Assembly: GCA_900074885.1 (NCBI GenBank)
Contig: FJUW01000013.1
Location: 310,001-374,000 of the forward strand
Length of the DNA: 64,000 bases
From: Rhynchosporium graminicola
Lineage: Eukaryota; Ascomycota; Leotiomycetes; Helotiales; Ploettnerulaceae
Direction of reading: 5' to 3'
Below, piece after piece: positions 24,258 to 34,984 of this stretch. The notes below the pieces were generated by a model, which worked only from the letters and a program-made list of their open reading frames with translations, did no database searches and was not told where the DNA came from. The number at the start of each line of letters is the position of its first letter. Position 1 is the stretch's first letter. Position numbers and translations under genes: made by a program.

Positions 24258-24929
24258 TGGAAAAACGATTTGTTTAAGGTTACATGTGAACTACGAACAG
24301 AAAGGAGAGAGTTTTGCAGGTCAGGCTTCGGAGAGCCCTCATCTTGTACTAATTTCGAGGCATAGCTCGAGGCATGAGATATACCTGTGAACTGTTGAGA
24401 CGCCCGGCTAAATGGTATGTCGCACATGTTTGCTGTACACGGTGTTAAAGACATATAAGATGGGCGATATGGGCTTGATAAGGCTACAGAGAAATTTGCT
24501 AAGATGTGGCGGGCAACATTTCTATTTGGTCGGGGCATTCGTAGCCTGCATGATGTATTTTCGGTGGCTGCAGCAATGGCTACTGTTGGTCAGCAACGAT
24601 AGCGGGGTTTGAATGATGGATTTGTATCGGCAGATTGACGTATCACGGACGAGGTGATATGTGAAGACCTAGGTTTTGTTACTTTGAGAAGCTCCAAGAT
24701 AAGTGACACTCAGGCTTGTACCTCGTTGAGGTCGACAAATAAGCGACTAGTGCCTAGGTGATAAGCGTCAAATTTTGGATGTTTTTGTATCAGAGCCGGG
24801 CGTGCTAAGTGAAGCGAGCTCTGTATGAACCTTCCTCGTGGTCAGAGTCTTGAACACCTGGAGTGTAATGAGAATTTCTACCCACTTCCTGTATTTCCCA
24901 GGGTGTATCACGTTGGTGTACTAAGTCTT
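24258..24929. other. Spacer; probable upstream region of the membrane-protein gene
   Basis: Contains the probable leader of the minus-strand membrane-protein gene and otherwise no supported feature. Confidence 0.45.
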
Positions 24930-25750
24930 CGGTTCTAGCAACCGTCCGTTCCTTTGACTGTATCCTCTACGGAAGTCCTACTACTCATATCGAGTTCCGG
25001 AAAATACGTCAAAAATCAGTGATCCAACCCTTTGTACACGTCTAGCCTCGTCTGTACACCAGATTCTTCACGTAATACACGCTCGTATACCCGCGCTACG
25101 TCACGGGGTGGAACCAATCCACAGACTTGGAAGTAAGCTGGTAGTAAATCCCTATGTCCTCAATCTGTCGTCCCGTACAGAAACGGATCGAAAAGAGGAT
25201 CAGACTTATCGCCATGTATACCAGCCAGACCGAAATTCTCGCCATAAGTCTTGGAGGAAGCAGACCCTCGATGGACCTGACGATTGGGGGTTTAAAAGAT
25301 CCCGAGGGTCCTAAAGCTACATTGAGAATGGGATCCTGACTCGGAGTGATGAATGGATGCGAAATGTACTCTGATAGGTACTGGAAAAGAACATGTGACG
25401 GCGGTAGAAAATCCATGGTGGCAGAGCAACCAAGATATGAGACGAGGCGATAGTGATTCCTCGCGAAGCAATATGATCGAGGACTGCTGTAACATTCTCA
25501 CCGGTCAACTCTCCACCTATGCAGAGCCCCCTCGATAGATCAGCTCCAATATGAGAAGTATTATGACCACACCATTGGAGAGTATCCCACGCTTCGTTGA
25601 TCCATGTGGAGAATTGTGTTCTGGTGCGAGCCGATAATGCAAGCGATCACGTAACTGTCATTATTCTTGTATTATCTGAGTCTAGAATAATAATACCACT
25701 CACGATCTGAAACACAGCGACCTGAAAGATAGAATACCGTGAGAGGGACG
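24930..25750 (-). pseudogene. Decayed alpha/beta hydrolase (lipase/arylacetamide-deacetylase-like)
   Basis: Read on the minus strand, collinear pieces of an alpha/beta hydrolase-3 enzyme appear in shifting frames: HYRLAPEHNSP near 25620-25650, AWDTLQWCGHNTSHIGADLS near 25560-25605, the nucleophile-elbow region now reading GGELTGEN, a middle part around SEYISHPFITPSQDPILN (about 25335-25380), and LLPAYFQVCGLVPPRD with YERVLREESGV near 25060-25130. In live family members the elbow is GxSAGGN; here the catalytic Ser is replaced by Leu. Frames change at least twice, and a stop follows the segment corresponding to the C-terminal catalytic His region. An upstream intron-like GTGAGT...GACAG precedes the first piece. 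The start of the gene was not found. The family assignment is well supported by order and spacing of motifs; the boundaries are approximate. Confidence 0.7.
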
Positions 25751-26056
25751 CTTGTGGTTTCAATGGTATTTCAAGTCGTTGTATATTTATGTTTCAAACC
25801 TAAACCACATGGAAGCAATACGTTAATTTGTATTGATAAATAACTATTTTTGATTTTAACGTAAACGAGCAGTAACATACGAGCGGCCTTCTGCTAGCGC
25901 AATTCTATGTCACAAAACCAATGATTGGTTTAAGAAGACATAAAAACATGATTTGGTCTAGCGAAAGCTTTTCTTACAGTCCCATCCGAGGCTCTCCTCT
26001 CATTTTAAGTCAGGCTAGCCGGCCCGCTCAACATGATGAGCGCGCAAGTCACCCCC
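25751..26056. other. Short AT-rich spacer
   Basis: AT-rich sequence between the hydrolase relic and the secreted-protein gene. Nothing supported. Confidence 0.4.
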
Positions 26057-26395
26057 TCAGCTACAGTAAAGCTTCCCAGTCTGTCTCCCGCTTTCCTTCC
26101 TGTAACATTGACTATTTTCCCTCGCCCAGATCGATCCATGGTAACAATACTGTATCTGATTCGGTGCCTTGCCGAGATTCTTCTTCTTGCATGTTATGAT
26201 TGCATTTCCAGGACAAATGCCAAAGAGATCATCGTCGATACCCACGCAGAACCTTCCCTCGGTGTTGCATTTGCATGCGTTGTCTTGAGAGTTAAAGGAA
26301 GTTATGTTTAGTGTTGATGGGTAAGCGACTGTGAGGCTTGCGAGAGGAAAGAGGATGCAGAGGAGAGAGCTGAGCATTCGGGTTGGTTTACACAT
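26057..26395 (-). CDS. Small secreted cysteine-rich protein (effector-like)
   Basis: Predicted 112-residue protein from a single exon. The chosen ATG at 26393-26395 opens a classic signal peptide (KPTRMLSSLLCILFPLASLT, likely cleaved near VAYP); the frame is open farther upstream to 26548, but that extension would bury the signal. The mature part has eight Cys in the order ACKC, FC, IC, TC, YC, QC, YC, compatible with four disulfides, and a GKAP-x4-YC-x2-GSIW block. It is basic and Lys-rich toward the end. A second, broken gene with the same CxC-x5-FC and GKAP...GS-W layout lies on the other strand at 27956-28605. Size, signal and Cys content are typical of fungal secreted effectors or antimicrobial-like proteins, but no known family was recognised, so function is open. 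Confidence 0.65.
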   Translation of the reverse strand: MCKPTRMLSSLLCILFPLASLTVAYPSTLNITSFNSQDNACKCNTEGRFCVGIDDDLFGICPGNAIITCKKKNLGKAPNQIQYCYHGSIWARENSQCYRKESGRQTGKLYCS

Positions 26396-27955
26396 ATTCG
26401 TAGTGTAGGTTTTTGTGTTCTGTATGGCTATTGAATCTGTTGCTTGCGGAAATTGTGTTGTTGGATATTCTGGGGCTCTCGATGAAGAGGCAGTTATATG
26501 GAAACTTTCGAAGAGCTGTATATTGTTCTGTGTTTGTGCTACGTACAATAAAGACTTGCGAAATACATGATTCCTTTGTCACAATAGGTTCTACGAGAGT
26601 CTATCAATCCAATCACCCTTGACAACCGAAAAAGTGAAAGAGACTTGACCTTTGTGATGCCGCTGCCTTTCAAGTGAATCACTTGTCTGAATCTAAATTG
26701 TCTGACACAATGCCACGACTGAACCCAAAATTCTTCCCCATTACTCTAGCAATCACGAGAAATGTGATTCCGATCAACTATTTTGCTGCCTCTTCTCAAC
26801 CAGAGGCTGGAATTTCCTAGAAACCCAGCTCACCTAGCGTATTACCCACATTCACATATACTATTTTCTACAAGTGAACTTCCAATCCACTTTCCAATAA
26901 CAAAAAGCCCTATCTGGCCCCCAAGAGCTGGGATGAATGCACCTCTTTATTTGACTTGTTGTACCCCCGCGGCCTGCCTTCTTGTATATCATGGTCGCCA
27001 TTACGAGACAGTTTTGTGTACCATAGTTCTCGAATCCCGGGTAGAATATTCATTAGGCTTTACATTTACATACAGCTTCAAATATTCCGTAGATTGGATC
27101 TTCCAATATTGCTGATGGGTAGCTAGGGTGAGGGCAGAGGGAGCAAGGACGATGTAGAGGTAAAAGAGGAAGATGTTTGTTGGCTTGTATAATATATATC
27201 GAAGGTTGTTAGTAAGTCTTTGTGTTGTTGTTGTTGTCTGTTGTACGTTCTACTGAAAGCTTTCACGATGGATAAGTTGATGTTTGGTTGTGTCTTCAAG
27301 CTGAAAGATGGAATCAGGATCTCCTTTTACATAATCTGATGTCTCAGGGAGCATCACCACCGTAACCAAGTAAATGCTACGGGTGTGTAGCAGTCAAACT
27401 GGAAGTCTTAAATGAGCCCAATTCAGAAAATATAAGAAACTGATTGATCTGAAACCGCTATCTGGCAAGGCAATATGATTCACGTGTCTGTATCCCATTG
27501 TGTCAACGCAGTATTTTCACAAGGAATCCCAGGGATCTTTCGCCGACATTTTCAGCGCCCACGATAAGAAGACACAGATATCAGGCATTGAATTGCTCAA
27601 GCTTCAAGCGTTTGGCGAGTCTTGTGACAATAACAATTTGCTAAAGAGCCCTTTTCAGATTTACTCATCTGACTCCGTTTACTTAGCTTAGGTAGGCTTC
27701 TTTCGGCGACTACCTGGGGATGATATTCGCAAGTTCTTTTCGGAGTCTGCGATTCGACGAGAAAGATTGGATAGCTACAAAAAGGCTTGATTGAAATACA
27801 CTCCTTGTCGGCTTGTAAGCGCAAATATCAGCACCGCGAGCGTAATATTTTGACAGAGATCCACTTACAGAACTGCGTGCAGGAATCTCAAGTGTCCAAG
27901 ATCCACTTTATCTACCTTGGACTACTCAAACCGCCATTCATTTCTCATTTTCTAG
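26396..27955. other. 1.6-kb intergenic region between the two Cys-rich loci
   Basis: Includes the promoter of the minus-strand secreted protein. Short open frames (for example 26783-27115) have no recognisable domain. TTG-rich sequence lies near 27215-27240. No RNA gene or repeat was supported. Confidence 0.45.
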
Positions 27956-28605
27956 ATGCATTAAGCACTAACGTTGTCCGTGTTGCTATTTCCACTCCTT
28001 CTCACAGCTCAGATAGTTACCGTCACCCTCAAATGTACCGGTGCCGCCTCGCTTTGCGTACAACACTTCATCAACAAAATATCAACACAGCCCGTAAGGC
28101 TGAATAGTGAGACACATTTGACTTTAGACCTCTCCAGAATAGCTGGTGTATCGGCTACACATCAAGAATCACCAGCATCGGTCGAATCCTCATCTCAGCC
28201 AACCTCAACCTTAAGCCCTACCTCAACCACCTCCACTTCTACATCACCACCAGCAATACTCGCAGTCACAGCACCTACAGTATCTCCCACTTTAACGAAT
28301 ATGTCCACACCTATAGCCACTGCCTCTTCAAAATCATCTAGCCCAACCGAATCCTGTATCTGTCTCAGCAGCAGCCAATTTTGCGCACCTCAATCCAGGT
28401 CGCAAGGCAAAAAACGTCCATCGACAAAGTCCGTCTCCGGGCCACCTGTAGCCGGCACGGCGTGTCCACATCTAAAGACGTCCTTCTGAAATGCGACCAT
28501 GTTGGAAAGGCACCAAAGGTCGAGAAATGCAAATTTTTGGGCAGCCTTTGGAAAATACACTGCGCGAGGAGTAGAGTGAAAGTAGACTCCTGTGGCGGGA
28601 TGTGA
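27956..28605 (+). pseudogene. Broken paralogue of the Cys-rich secreted protein with Ser/Thr/Pro linker
   Basis: An ATG at 27956 is followed after one codon by TAA, and then by a signal-peptide-like run (LSVLLFPLLLTAQIVTV). After a Ser/Thr/Pro-rich linker (about codons 55-115), the Cys module starts with CICLSSSQFC and continues in a shifted frame as KCDHVGKAPKVEKCKFLGSL, IHC and SCGGM with a stop at about 28605. The module mirrors the intact gene at 26057-26395. The frame change could in principle be an intron (GTCGCA near 28398 to CTGTAG), which keeps frame, but the donor is poor and does not explain the early TAA. The TAA is consistent with CAA to TAA. It could be expressed only if transcription or splicing uses another start exon. 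Pseudogene is the best reading, not proven. Confidence 0.5.
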
Positions 28606-29696
28606 AGACATGTGCGTGAGGAGGATATATTTCAGAATTTAGTCTTCAGACTTCTACCTTCTGTTTTCAATCATTAGTAATGCCATCAAAATTCTTGTAC
28701 GCCCATTTATCGTGCAAGTTGTTATGATGACCATAAAGAGATCCCTTCGGACCAAGAATCTGGCGTGCCCTGCATGATGAGTAATGAGATGGCTCTCCCT
28801 TGGGTTTCTGCATAAGCAGGTATTCTGCGAACCCGAAGACTTTCCTAGAATCTGCGCATGGTGGTCATACAAATCAGCACCTACTTTAGTGCATTTCGTG
28901 GTCTTAATAACTGGATGAGAAGGCTCTTTCTTATTCGGGAGGTTGCATTGTTAGCTACTACGCCGCATGATATCATCCGCGAGCTTCAAAATATGATTTG
29001 TTACATGGACTTTGCGGTATTAGATGGAACGACAGGCCGGCCTTTAGCATTCCATAGATGAGATAGTGGCGTTCCTGAAAATCGGCTCGGGGTATAGAAA
29101 CTTGCGAGAGTCGGGCTGGTGAGACGGGAGTCATCCAAACGGGTTGTAGATTGCCCGGCTCAGTCGCCAGGTGCTTCATATGACCGGGAAATCAGGTGCG
29201 ATGCAGGTACAGGAAATCATGGATGGGCAAAAATACCGTCTCATTCCCCACGAGGATGAAATAAAAGCGACTTCGTATGTTGCGATTCTTCTCTTATGTA
29301 GGTAGGTTCAAGTCGGGATGGCGATCATATTTGACTTCGGTCCCGAGCCACTCTCCGGAGGGATCGCTGCAGGGATGAAACTCTATAAGTTGATCTCGGA
29401 CTCCACCACTTCTATTTCCCGAAGAACGATATCACCTTACCAGAATTACCTACCATAAACCAACTTTGCATGCAAGCGATATGGTCGCACTGTTGCGGCG
29501 CGAATCGAGCGCGGGCGGGATGGATGTCTATATACATCGTCCCGCCCTCGCGTTCTTCTTTAAGCTTTTTCCACGAAGCAACAAACTCATCCCCAATCGA
29601 TCTACGCCATTCTCGTCCACGACTACTTACTGCAAGGCAAAGTGACACGAATTACCTACACCAGTTAATCTGTCACTCAGTAAGGACTCAGCAAAA
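28606..29696. other. Upstream region of the MFS transporter gene
   Basis: No gene supported. CTATAAG near 29380 and a CT-rich leader approaching the ATG at 29697 suggest promoter and 5' UTR of the transporter. Confidence 0.4.
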
Positions 29697-32095
29697 ATGA
29701 CTCCGATCGAGCCAGATATCGAGAAAACCAGCGCTGCAGTCACGGCAAATGATAACCCTGAAGCTAGAAGTGACAATGATGAAGAGGAGGAAGAAGTCTA
29801 TCCGCCATGGAAAAGAGTCGCTGTGATTATGATTGCAGTTTATTGCACCATGTTCATTGTAGCTCTGGTGAGTAAAGAAGACAGATGAGAAACAGTATTC
29901 GGCTCACAAAAAGGAATAGGATCGTACCATATTGGGAACTGCTATTCCCCAAATCACCGACGAATTTAATTCCATTAACGACGTTGGGGTAAGCAATATT
30001 CCGATTTCAATGACTACTTCTGAATTTGCATGATTACTGTCGTAGTTTGTCTTTGGTTAATTATTGAGAATATGCGAACTTGTCAAACCTCGGTGACATT
30101 TCTTGATTTGAGAGCTGACTGAAATCTTACAGTGGTATGCAAGTTCTTACCTTATCACAAGTTCCGCCTTTCAACTCATTTATGGGCGAATCTACACGTT
30201 CTATTCTCCCAAATGGGTTCTTCTTGGTGCGATCGGCCTCTTCGAAGTTGGGGTGAGCCTAGTCTCTAGCTCCCATCCAATATTGATGTTAATGCTTCTA
30301 CAGTCAGTCACCTGTGGAACTGCTCCAAACTCAATCGCTTTCATCATCGGCCGGGCTATCGCTGGGCTGGGGTCCGCTGGAATCTTTAGTGGTGTTATTA
30401 ATATCATGGTTATCACCATTCCACTTCACAAGAGACCTATTTTTCAAGGAATCTTTGGCGCGGTTTTTGGAGTCGCATCTGTCGCTGGACCTCTCATTGG
30501 GTAAGCTCTGTAGCCTATTTCCCTTCTTCAACAGTGCCAAATACTACCAGAGGGCCAGCAAGGAACCGCCGGATGAGCACGCAAGGACTTTTACTGACCT
30601 TTCATCAGTGGAGCTTTTACGACGAGGTTGACGTGGCGATGGTGTTTCGTAAGATACTCCTTTTACCTCCTTTCAATACTCAGAGGTCTCGATCCAGAAA
30701 ATTGTCTCAAGATCAGTGTCTGAGGAAACAACCATAAACTTCACACTTCGTAATCTCAAAGCTAATGTCCCTGAAGTACATCAACTTGCCAATAGGTGGA
30801 CTGGTGGCCGTTATTATTTTGTTCGTTTTACAGACAACCCCGACCAAAAGCAAGGATAACATTCGTCAACAAATCAAGAAAATGGATCCCAAGGGAACTG
30901 CAGTTTTCTTGCCTGGGATTGTGTGCTTACTTCTTGCCTTGCAATGGGGTGGGACTGAGTATCACTGGCAGAATGCAAGGATCATTGTTCTGTTCATCCT
31001 AGCCGGCATTCTGCTAGGAACCTTCATATTGATACAGTTCAAGTCTGGAGATAATGCAACAGTCCCAGTTCGAATCGTCCATCAGCGCAGTATACTGTCG
31101 GGCATGTACTTCTCGTTTGTTACACCCGGGTCCATGATGGTCGTCATCTATTTCCTCCCAATATGGTTCCAGGCCATCAAAGGGGTCAGCGCCGTTACTT
31201 CTGGCATCAACACACTTCCACTTGTCTTGTCTTTAGTTGTGGCTAGCATCATTGCTGGAGGGATCACCGCTAAGACAGGATACTACACTGGACAGCTTAT
31301 CGTGTGTTCCGTAGTGATTTCAATCGGGACGGGTCTTCTTACGACATTGAAAGTCGATACGCCTTTACCGAAATGGCTCGGTTATCAATTCCTCTATGGT
31401 TTTGGTCTCGGTCTGGGTATGCAGCAAGCAGGTATGGCAGCTCAGACATGTCTGGCAAAGAAAGATGTTATGATTGGTGTATCTCTCATGGTTGGTGCTC
31501 TCCAAGTCATTTTTTTCCCTTTAGTGCGTATCCGAGGATAATCAGGGCCTGCCATTCTTCTTGAGTCAACACTTTTCTCGCCTTCTTCCTCTTTATACTT
31601 TCTTGAATAGACAAACCTAACTCCGAATTCTTCGTCTAGTTCTTCATGCAAGGAATTGGTGGCGCAATCTTTGTCTCCATCGGTCAAACAGTTTTCACGC
31701 AACGCCTCATCGCAAACCTATCTAAGGTTGGCGGTATATCCATCCCACCTGCGATGATCGTGAGGACAGGAGCCACCGAACTCCGGAATATCGTCCCGCC
31801 GCAATATTTGCACTTGGTTCTTATTGCCTACAATGCAGCCTTGTCTGATGTTTTCAAGGTTGGAGTTGCATGTGCTGTTGCCAGCATTATTTCCGGCCTC
31901 ACTATGGAGTGGAAGAGCGTGAAGGCGCTAAAGGAGGCGAGTGCGAGGAAAGAAGCTGAGAAGAAGAAGAAGGCTGAGGGAAGCCAGTTGGGGAATGATG
32001 TTGGAACGGATGCTGAGACTGAACGAACGGTGGTGGTGACACCTCCTCAGACAGCTTCTGCGAAAGAAACCATCCCGCCGAAAGCCGAAAATTGA
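29697..32095 (+). CDS. DHA2-type MFS drug:H+ antiporter (aflT/TOXA-like efflux pump)
   Basis: Predicted 599-residue, about 14-helix plasma-membrane exporter. Exons by hand: 29697-29867, 29920-29988, 30133-30252, 30304-30500, 30609-30648, 30777-31523, 31640-32095; all junctions keep frame. An acidic N-terminus (SDNDEEEEEVYPPWKR) precedes helix 1. Diagnostic features are LDRTILGTAIPQITDEF at the exon 1/2 join, VGWYASSYLITSSAFQL, the motif A-like loop GRIYTFYSPKW, motif C region GRAIAGLGSAGIFSG with VASVAGPLIGGAF, then WRWCFYINLPIGG spanning a 40-nt exon. The tail is Lys/Ala-rich and cytoplasmic. These pumps export fungal toxins, pigments or drugs and often sit in metabolite clusters; neighbouring enzyme genes here are relics, so the substrate is unknown. 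The short exon 5 and the exon 6/7 junction (GTGCGT to TCTAG) are the least certain parts. Confidence 0.88.
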
Positions 32096-32483
32096 AGGGT
32101 GTGTATATTTTAGCAGCACTAGAATTTCCTTTTGTTCCAGACAGCATCATAAATCTCAACTCATAGAACTTGTTTGCATTTTTAAATTTCGTGTCGCGAA
32201 TGTTGACAGATTTTCGCTCTTATCGGAAAATCTGTATCGAACTTCGCAAAATTGAGAGGCCCAGCGGAATCTTTCCCGGTCTTTAAAGTCAGTGAGGAAC
32301 ATTCTCGCTAATTGAAAGTAAATACAAAAACCGAAATGAGCCCCCTCTGTACAACAACATCCCTCTCTTACATAGCATACATACATACACTGTCCATCCC
32401 ATCATTTCTCATTTACCGCTACATAATTTTCAGTCTCCCCAAAATCGACCAAGAAAATCCCAGAGTAGGTAACAATCCCCACG
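32096..32483. other. Convergent 3' spacer
   Basis: Shared 3' flank of the convergent MFS and membrane-protein genes. No supported coding sequence. Confidence 0.4.
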
Positions 32484-33250
32484 CTATGGATTTGCAGGCG
32501 GAATAGCACCATCAGCAGGATGCGCCGGAGCCGGAGACGGAGCAGGCGCTATACAATATCAGTCCAATCGAGCATATCTCCAACGCACACCGAAAAATGA
32601 AAACACCTCAGAATACATACCACTCGACCCAGTATTCGCCCTCTTAGCCCTCCTCCTCCTCCGCCTCATCCGTTTCAGATGTCTCAAGCGCAGTAAATAG
32701 ACATAAGCCACGCCCGCAAGCAGCATAGCGCCAACGACGAACCCTATAACGATACCCACAACGGTACCTGTAGGGAGTCTTGGATTCGGCACACTTGAAT
32801 TTCTGGAGCTGGGTTAGCGTTTTGGGTGCTGGGAGAGCAAAGTCAATGTTTGGGGGTAGTGGGGAGTGTGGAGGGGGGATTTTACCTTCCGTAAAGGGTC
32901 TTGTGAGGAGCTGGGTATCGCGCAGTTGGGAGATTCGCATCGCTTGATACGATGAGCGTTACGTAGGGCCCGGAAGATTGAGTAGCTGTAAATGTGCTAT
33001 AGCGTATCCCATCTCCTCCTTCAACTGCTTGCTCTGTATCCGCTTCTGTCTCCGCTTCTAACGAAGCTGTAGGTCTTTCAGACGATGCGAAGGTTTCTGA
33101 TGTATATGTCCTTTCTCTGGAGCTGGACGAGCCGGTAGGACGAAGAGATCCAGAATTCAATGCTAAAGATCCACTCCTGAGATCAGCATCTGAAATCGTG
33201 TTCGCTGGATCCTTCTCGTTCCTACTTCTGAATGCGGGATTTGGTGACAT
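32484..33250 (-). CDS. Ser-rich single-pass membrane protein with Arg-rich juxtamembrane segment
   Basis: Predicted 200-residue protein of unknown function, three exons: 32886-33250, 32621-32793 and 32484-32548, with introns of 92 and 72 nt whose removal keeps frame. The first 120 residues are polar, rich in Ser, Thr and acidic residues, with no signal peptide. One transmembrane helix (VVGIVIGFVVGAMLLAGVAY) is followed by a strongly basic stop-transfer stretch (RHLKRMRRRRRRAKR) and a short Pro/Ala-rich tail encoded by exon 3 (APAPSPAPAHPADG). Basic residues after the helix argue that the C-terminus is cytosolic. It shares only architecture, not clear sequence, with the protein at 23504-24257. 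The final exon is short but uses good GTATGT and TATAG sites. Confidence 0.6.
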
Positions 33251-34140
33251 GGGCCTAGGCGAGCAATTGAAACTAGTACAGTAGCTTAGCGAGAATCTGT
33301 TCCAAGCACTTCATGATCCTGACCCAATCCGTCGCTATCTCCAGAACGAAGAAAAAGAAAAGCAAATAAATCTCAGTGTAAAAAATCGAGAGAATGGAAT
33401 ATTCGAAAACAGCTTTTTCGCCAGATAGTGCGAGTGGGAGATATTGTTGTTATTTCTTCGTTGACGGAAGGGAAGAAGCCTCGTCGTAATCCATTAGTTG
33501 GCGCTGCCTTGCTTGCTCATGGTGTGCTGTGCTGCGTTGGGCTGGGCTCGCAGCTGAGCCATGGACCTTGAGATGGGACGGCAGGCTCGTGGGGTGGAGT
33601 GTTGGAGTGTTCGCTGGCAACTTTACAAGGGAGGATCAGAATATGCGCAAGCACTTAGCCTAAACTTGATTTGGAAGTATGTCAAAGCCACGATGCCCAC
33701 ACCCCGGGAATGTCGGTTTTGGTAGGTAATATTCTGACGGGAAAAGACTTTTTGAAATCTAGGTACATAGATTCGCGTTTTCTTGGACTCGTAATGTAGG
33801 CATTTATCTTTGGTCATTTTCGTAAGGTATTGTAAAGTTCCGTGAATTCAATTCTGATGAGGTACGTGATGGTCGTGATGGTTTCGTGACTCTAGGATCA
33901 AGTGATGACACTGGAATGTACTTGTCAATTTTTGGTTTCCCGAAGAGGAGTTTGCGTGGCCTGAATGTATTCGGTTAACCACTGCCGCTAGCTTAGGTCG
34001 ACTGATGGAATGTGCTGTGTTGAAATTGAGTCTATGCTACCAGTGCCATGTATTCCTTTCAATCTTTGTGTCCTTCCTCCTACTTTTCTCCTTGAATTCA
34101 ATCTAGCTTCTTCAACGGAAATCTATGCAACATATTCGGA
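33251..34140. other. Intergenic region
   Basis: Promoter side of the minus-strand membrane-protein gene. No gene, RNA or clear repeat seen. Confidence 0.4.
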
Positions 34141-34680
34141 TTATATCAGAATAGAAACCTGGGGATCCGGATACGTCCTCAAAAAGTTCTCATACTCTTT
34201 GTAAGCTTTCACAGTCACCCACGCACCAGGACCATACACTTTTGCGAAGCCAGCACAAGATTCTATCCATAGCATCTTAGCCTGCGAGTGGTTACTTGAA
34301 CTTAATACCCGAGTAGACTCTGCATACCGTCCTTTAGCTTTCAGTGTTTCCCGCAAGGGTACAAATCGGACCAAATTCTGATGATTCGATTTGTGGATTC
34401 GGCGATACAGATCTTCAGCTTCAGCCTTCGATATGCCACCTCTCTCATTTAAGGAGACCGAGATTGGTTGCGCATTGAAGGGTGCTCTGGTGTTCGGGCC
34501 CGAAGATCCAAGAAAGTCCTTCCCGTGCTTGTTTGTGGAGAACTTCGATCGTGTCTAGTATTTGAGCTCTCTCGGATTGGTATCTCGGAAGTTGAGCTCG
34601 CATGATTTCTCCTTTCCATGTCATGCTCAGATAAACATCTGAATGATCATCTCCTAGCAGGGTTTTCCTTCCTGCAGCAC
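34141..34680 (-). pseudogene. Fragment of a kinesin-light-chain-type TPR protein
   Basis: The minus strand encodes a TPR-like run. Frame one gives GRKTLLGDDHSDVYLSMTWK, then QAREGLSWIFGPEHQSTLQC and ATNLGLL; a one-base shift then leads into NERGGISKAEAEDLYRR and about 90 further residues ending at 34141. The GPEHQSTL...NLGLL spacing is the hallmark of TPR_10/12 repeats in large fungal NB-ARC/TPR proteins, though the last 80 residues are more diverged. There is no start codon context and no upstream NTPase domain within the window, so this is a fragment of a once larger gene. An intron is unlikely to fix the shift because the coding sense is continuous on both sides within a few bases. Confidence 0.55.
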
Positions 34681-34984
34681 AAGATCAATCTTTTGAAGTG
34701 CTTGAGATAGGACGAATCATGTGAAGAATATAATATTTGACGTTACTTCGTGACAGCACCCAAATGACATAAATCCCGAAACCTTGCTGAACAGCAGAAA
34801 TTAAATAAGTAATGAGTGTGTGTATCAGGCATCCTCCTTATGTTTCCATGAGCCTCCTATCCTCCTATCGTAGACCAAAATACAAGGAATGGAAAATTTA
34901 ACAATCATCAAGTCCTGAAGACACCATTTGTTGCCATGATTTTGGGCGACAAGTTTCCCGTTCGAGTTTTTCCGAGAAATATGT

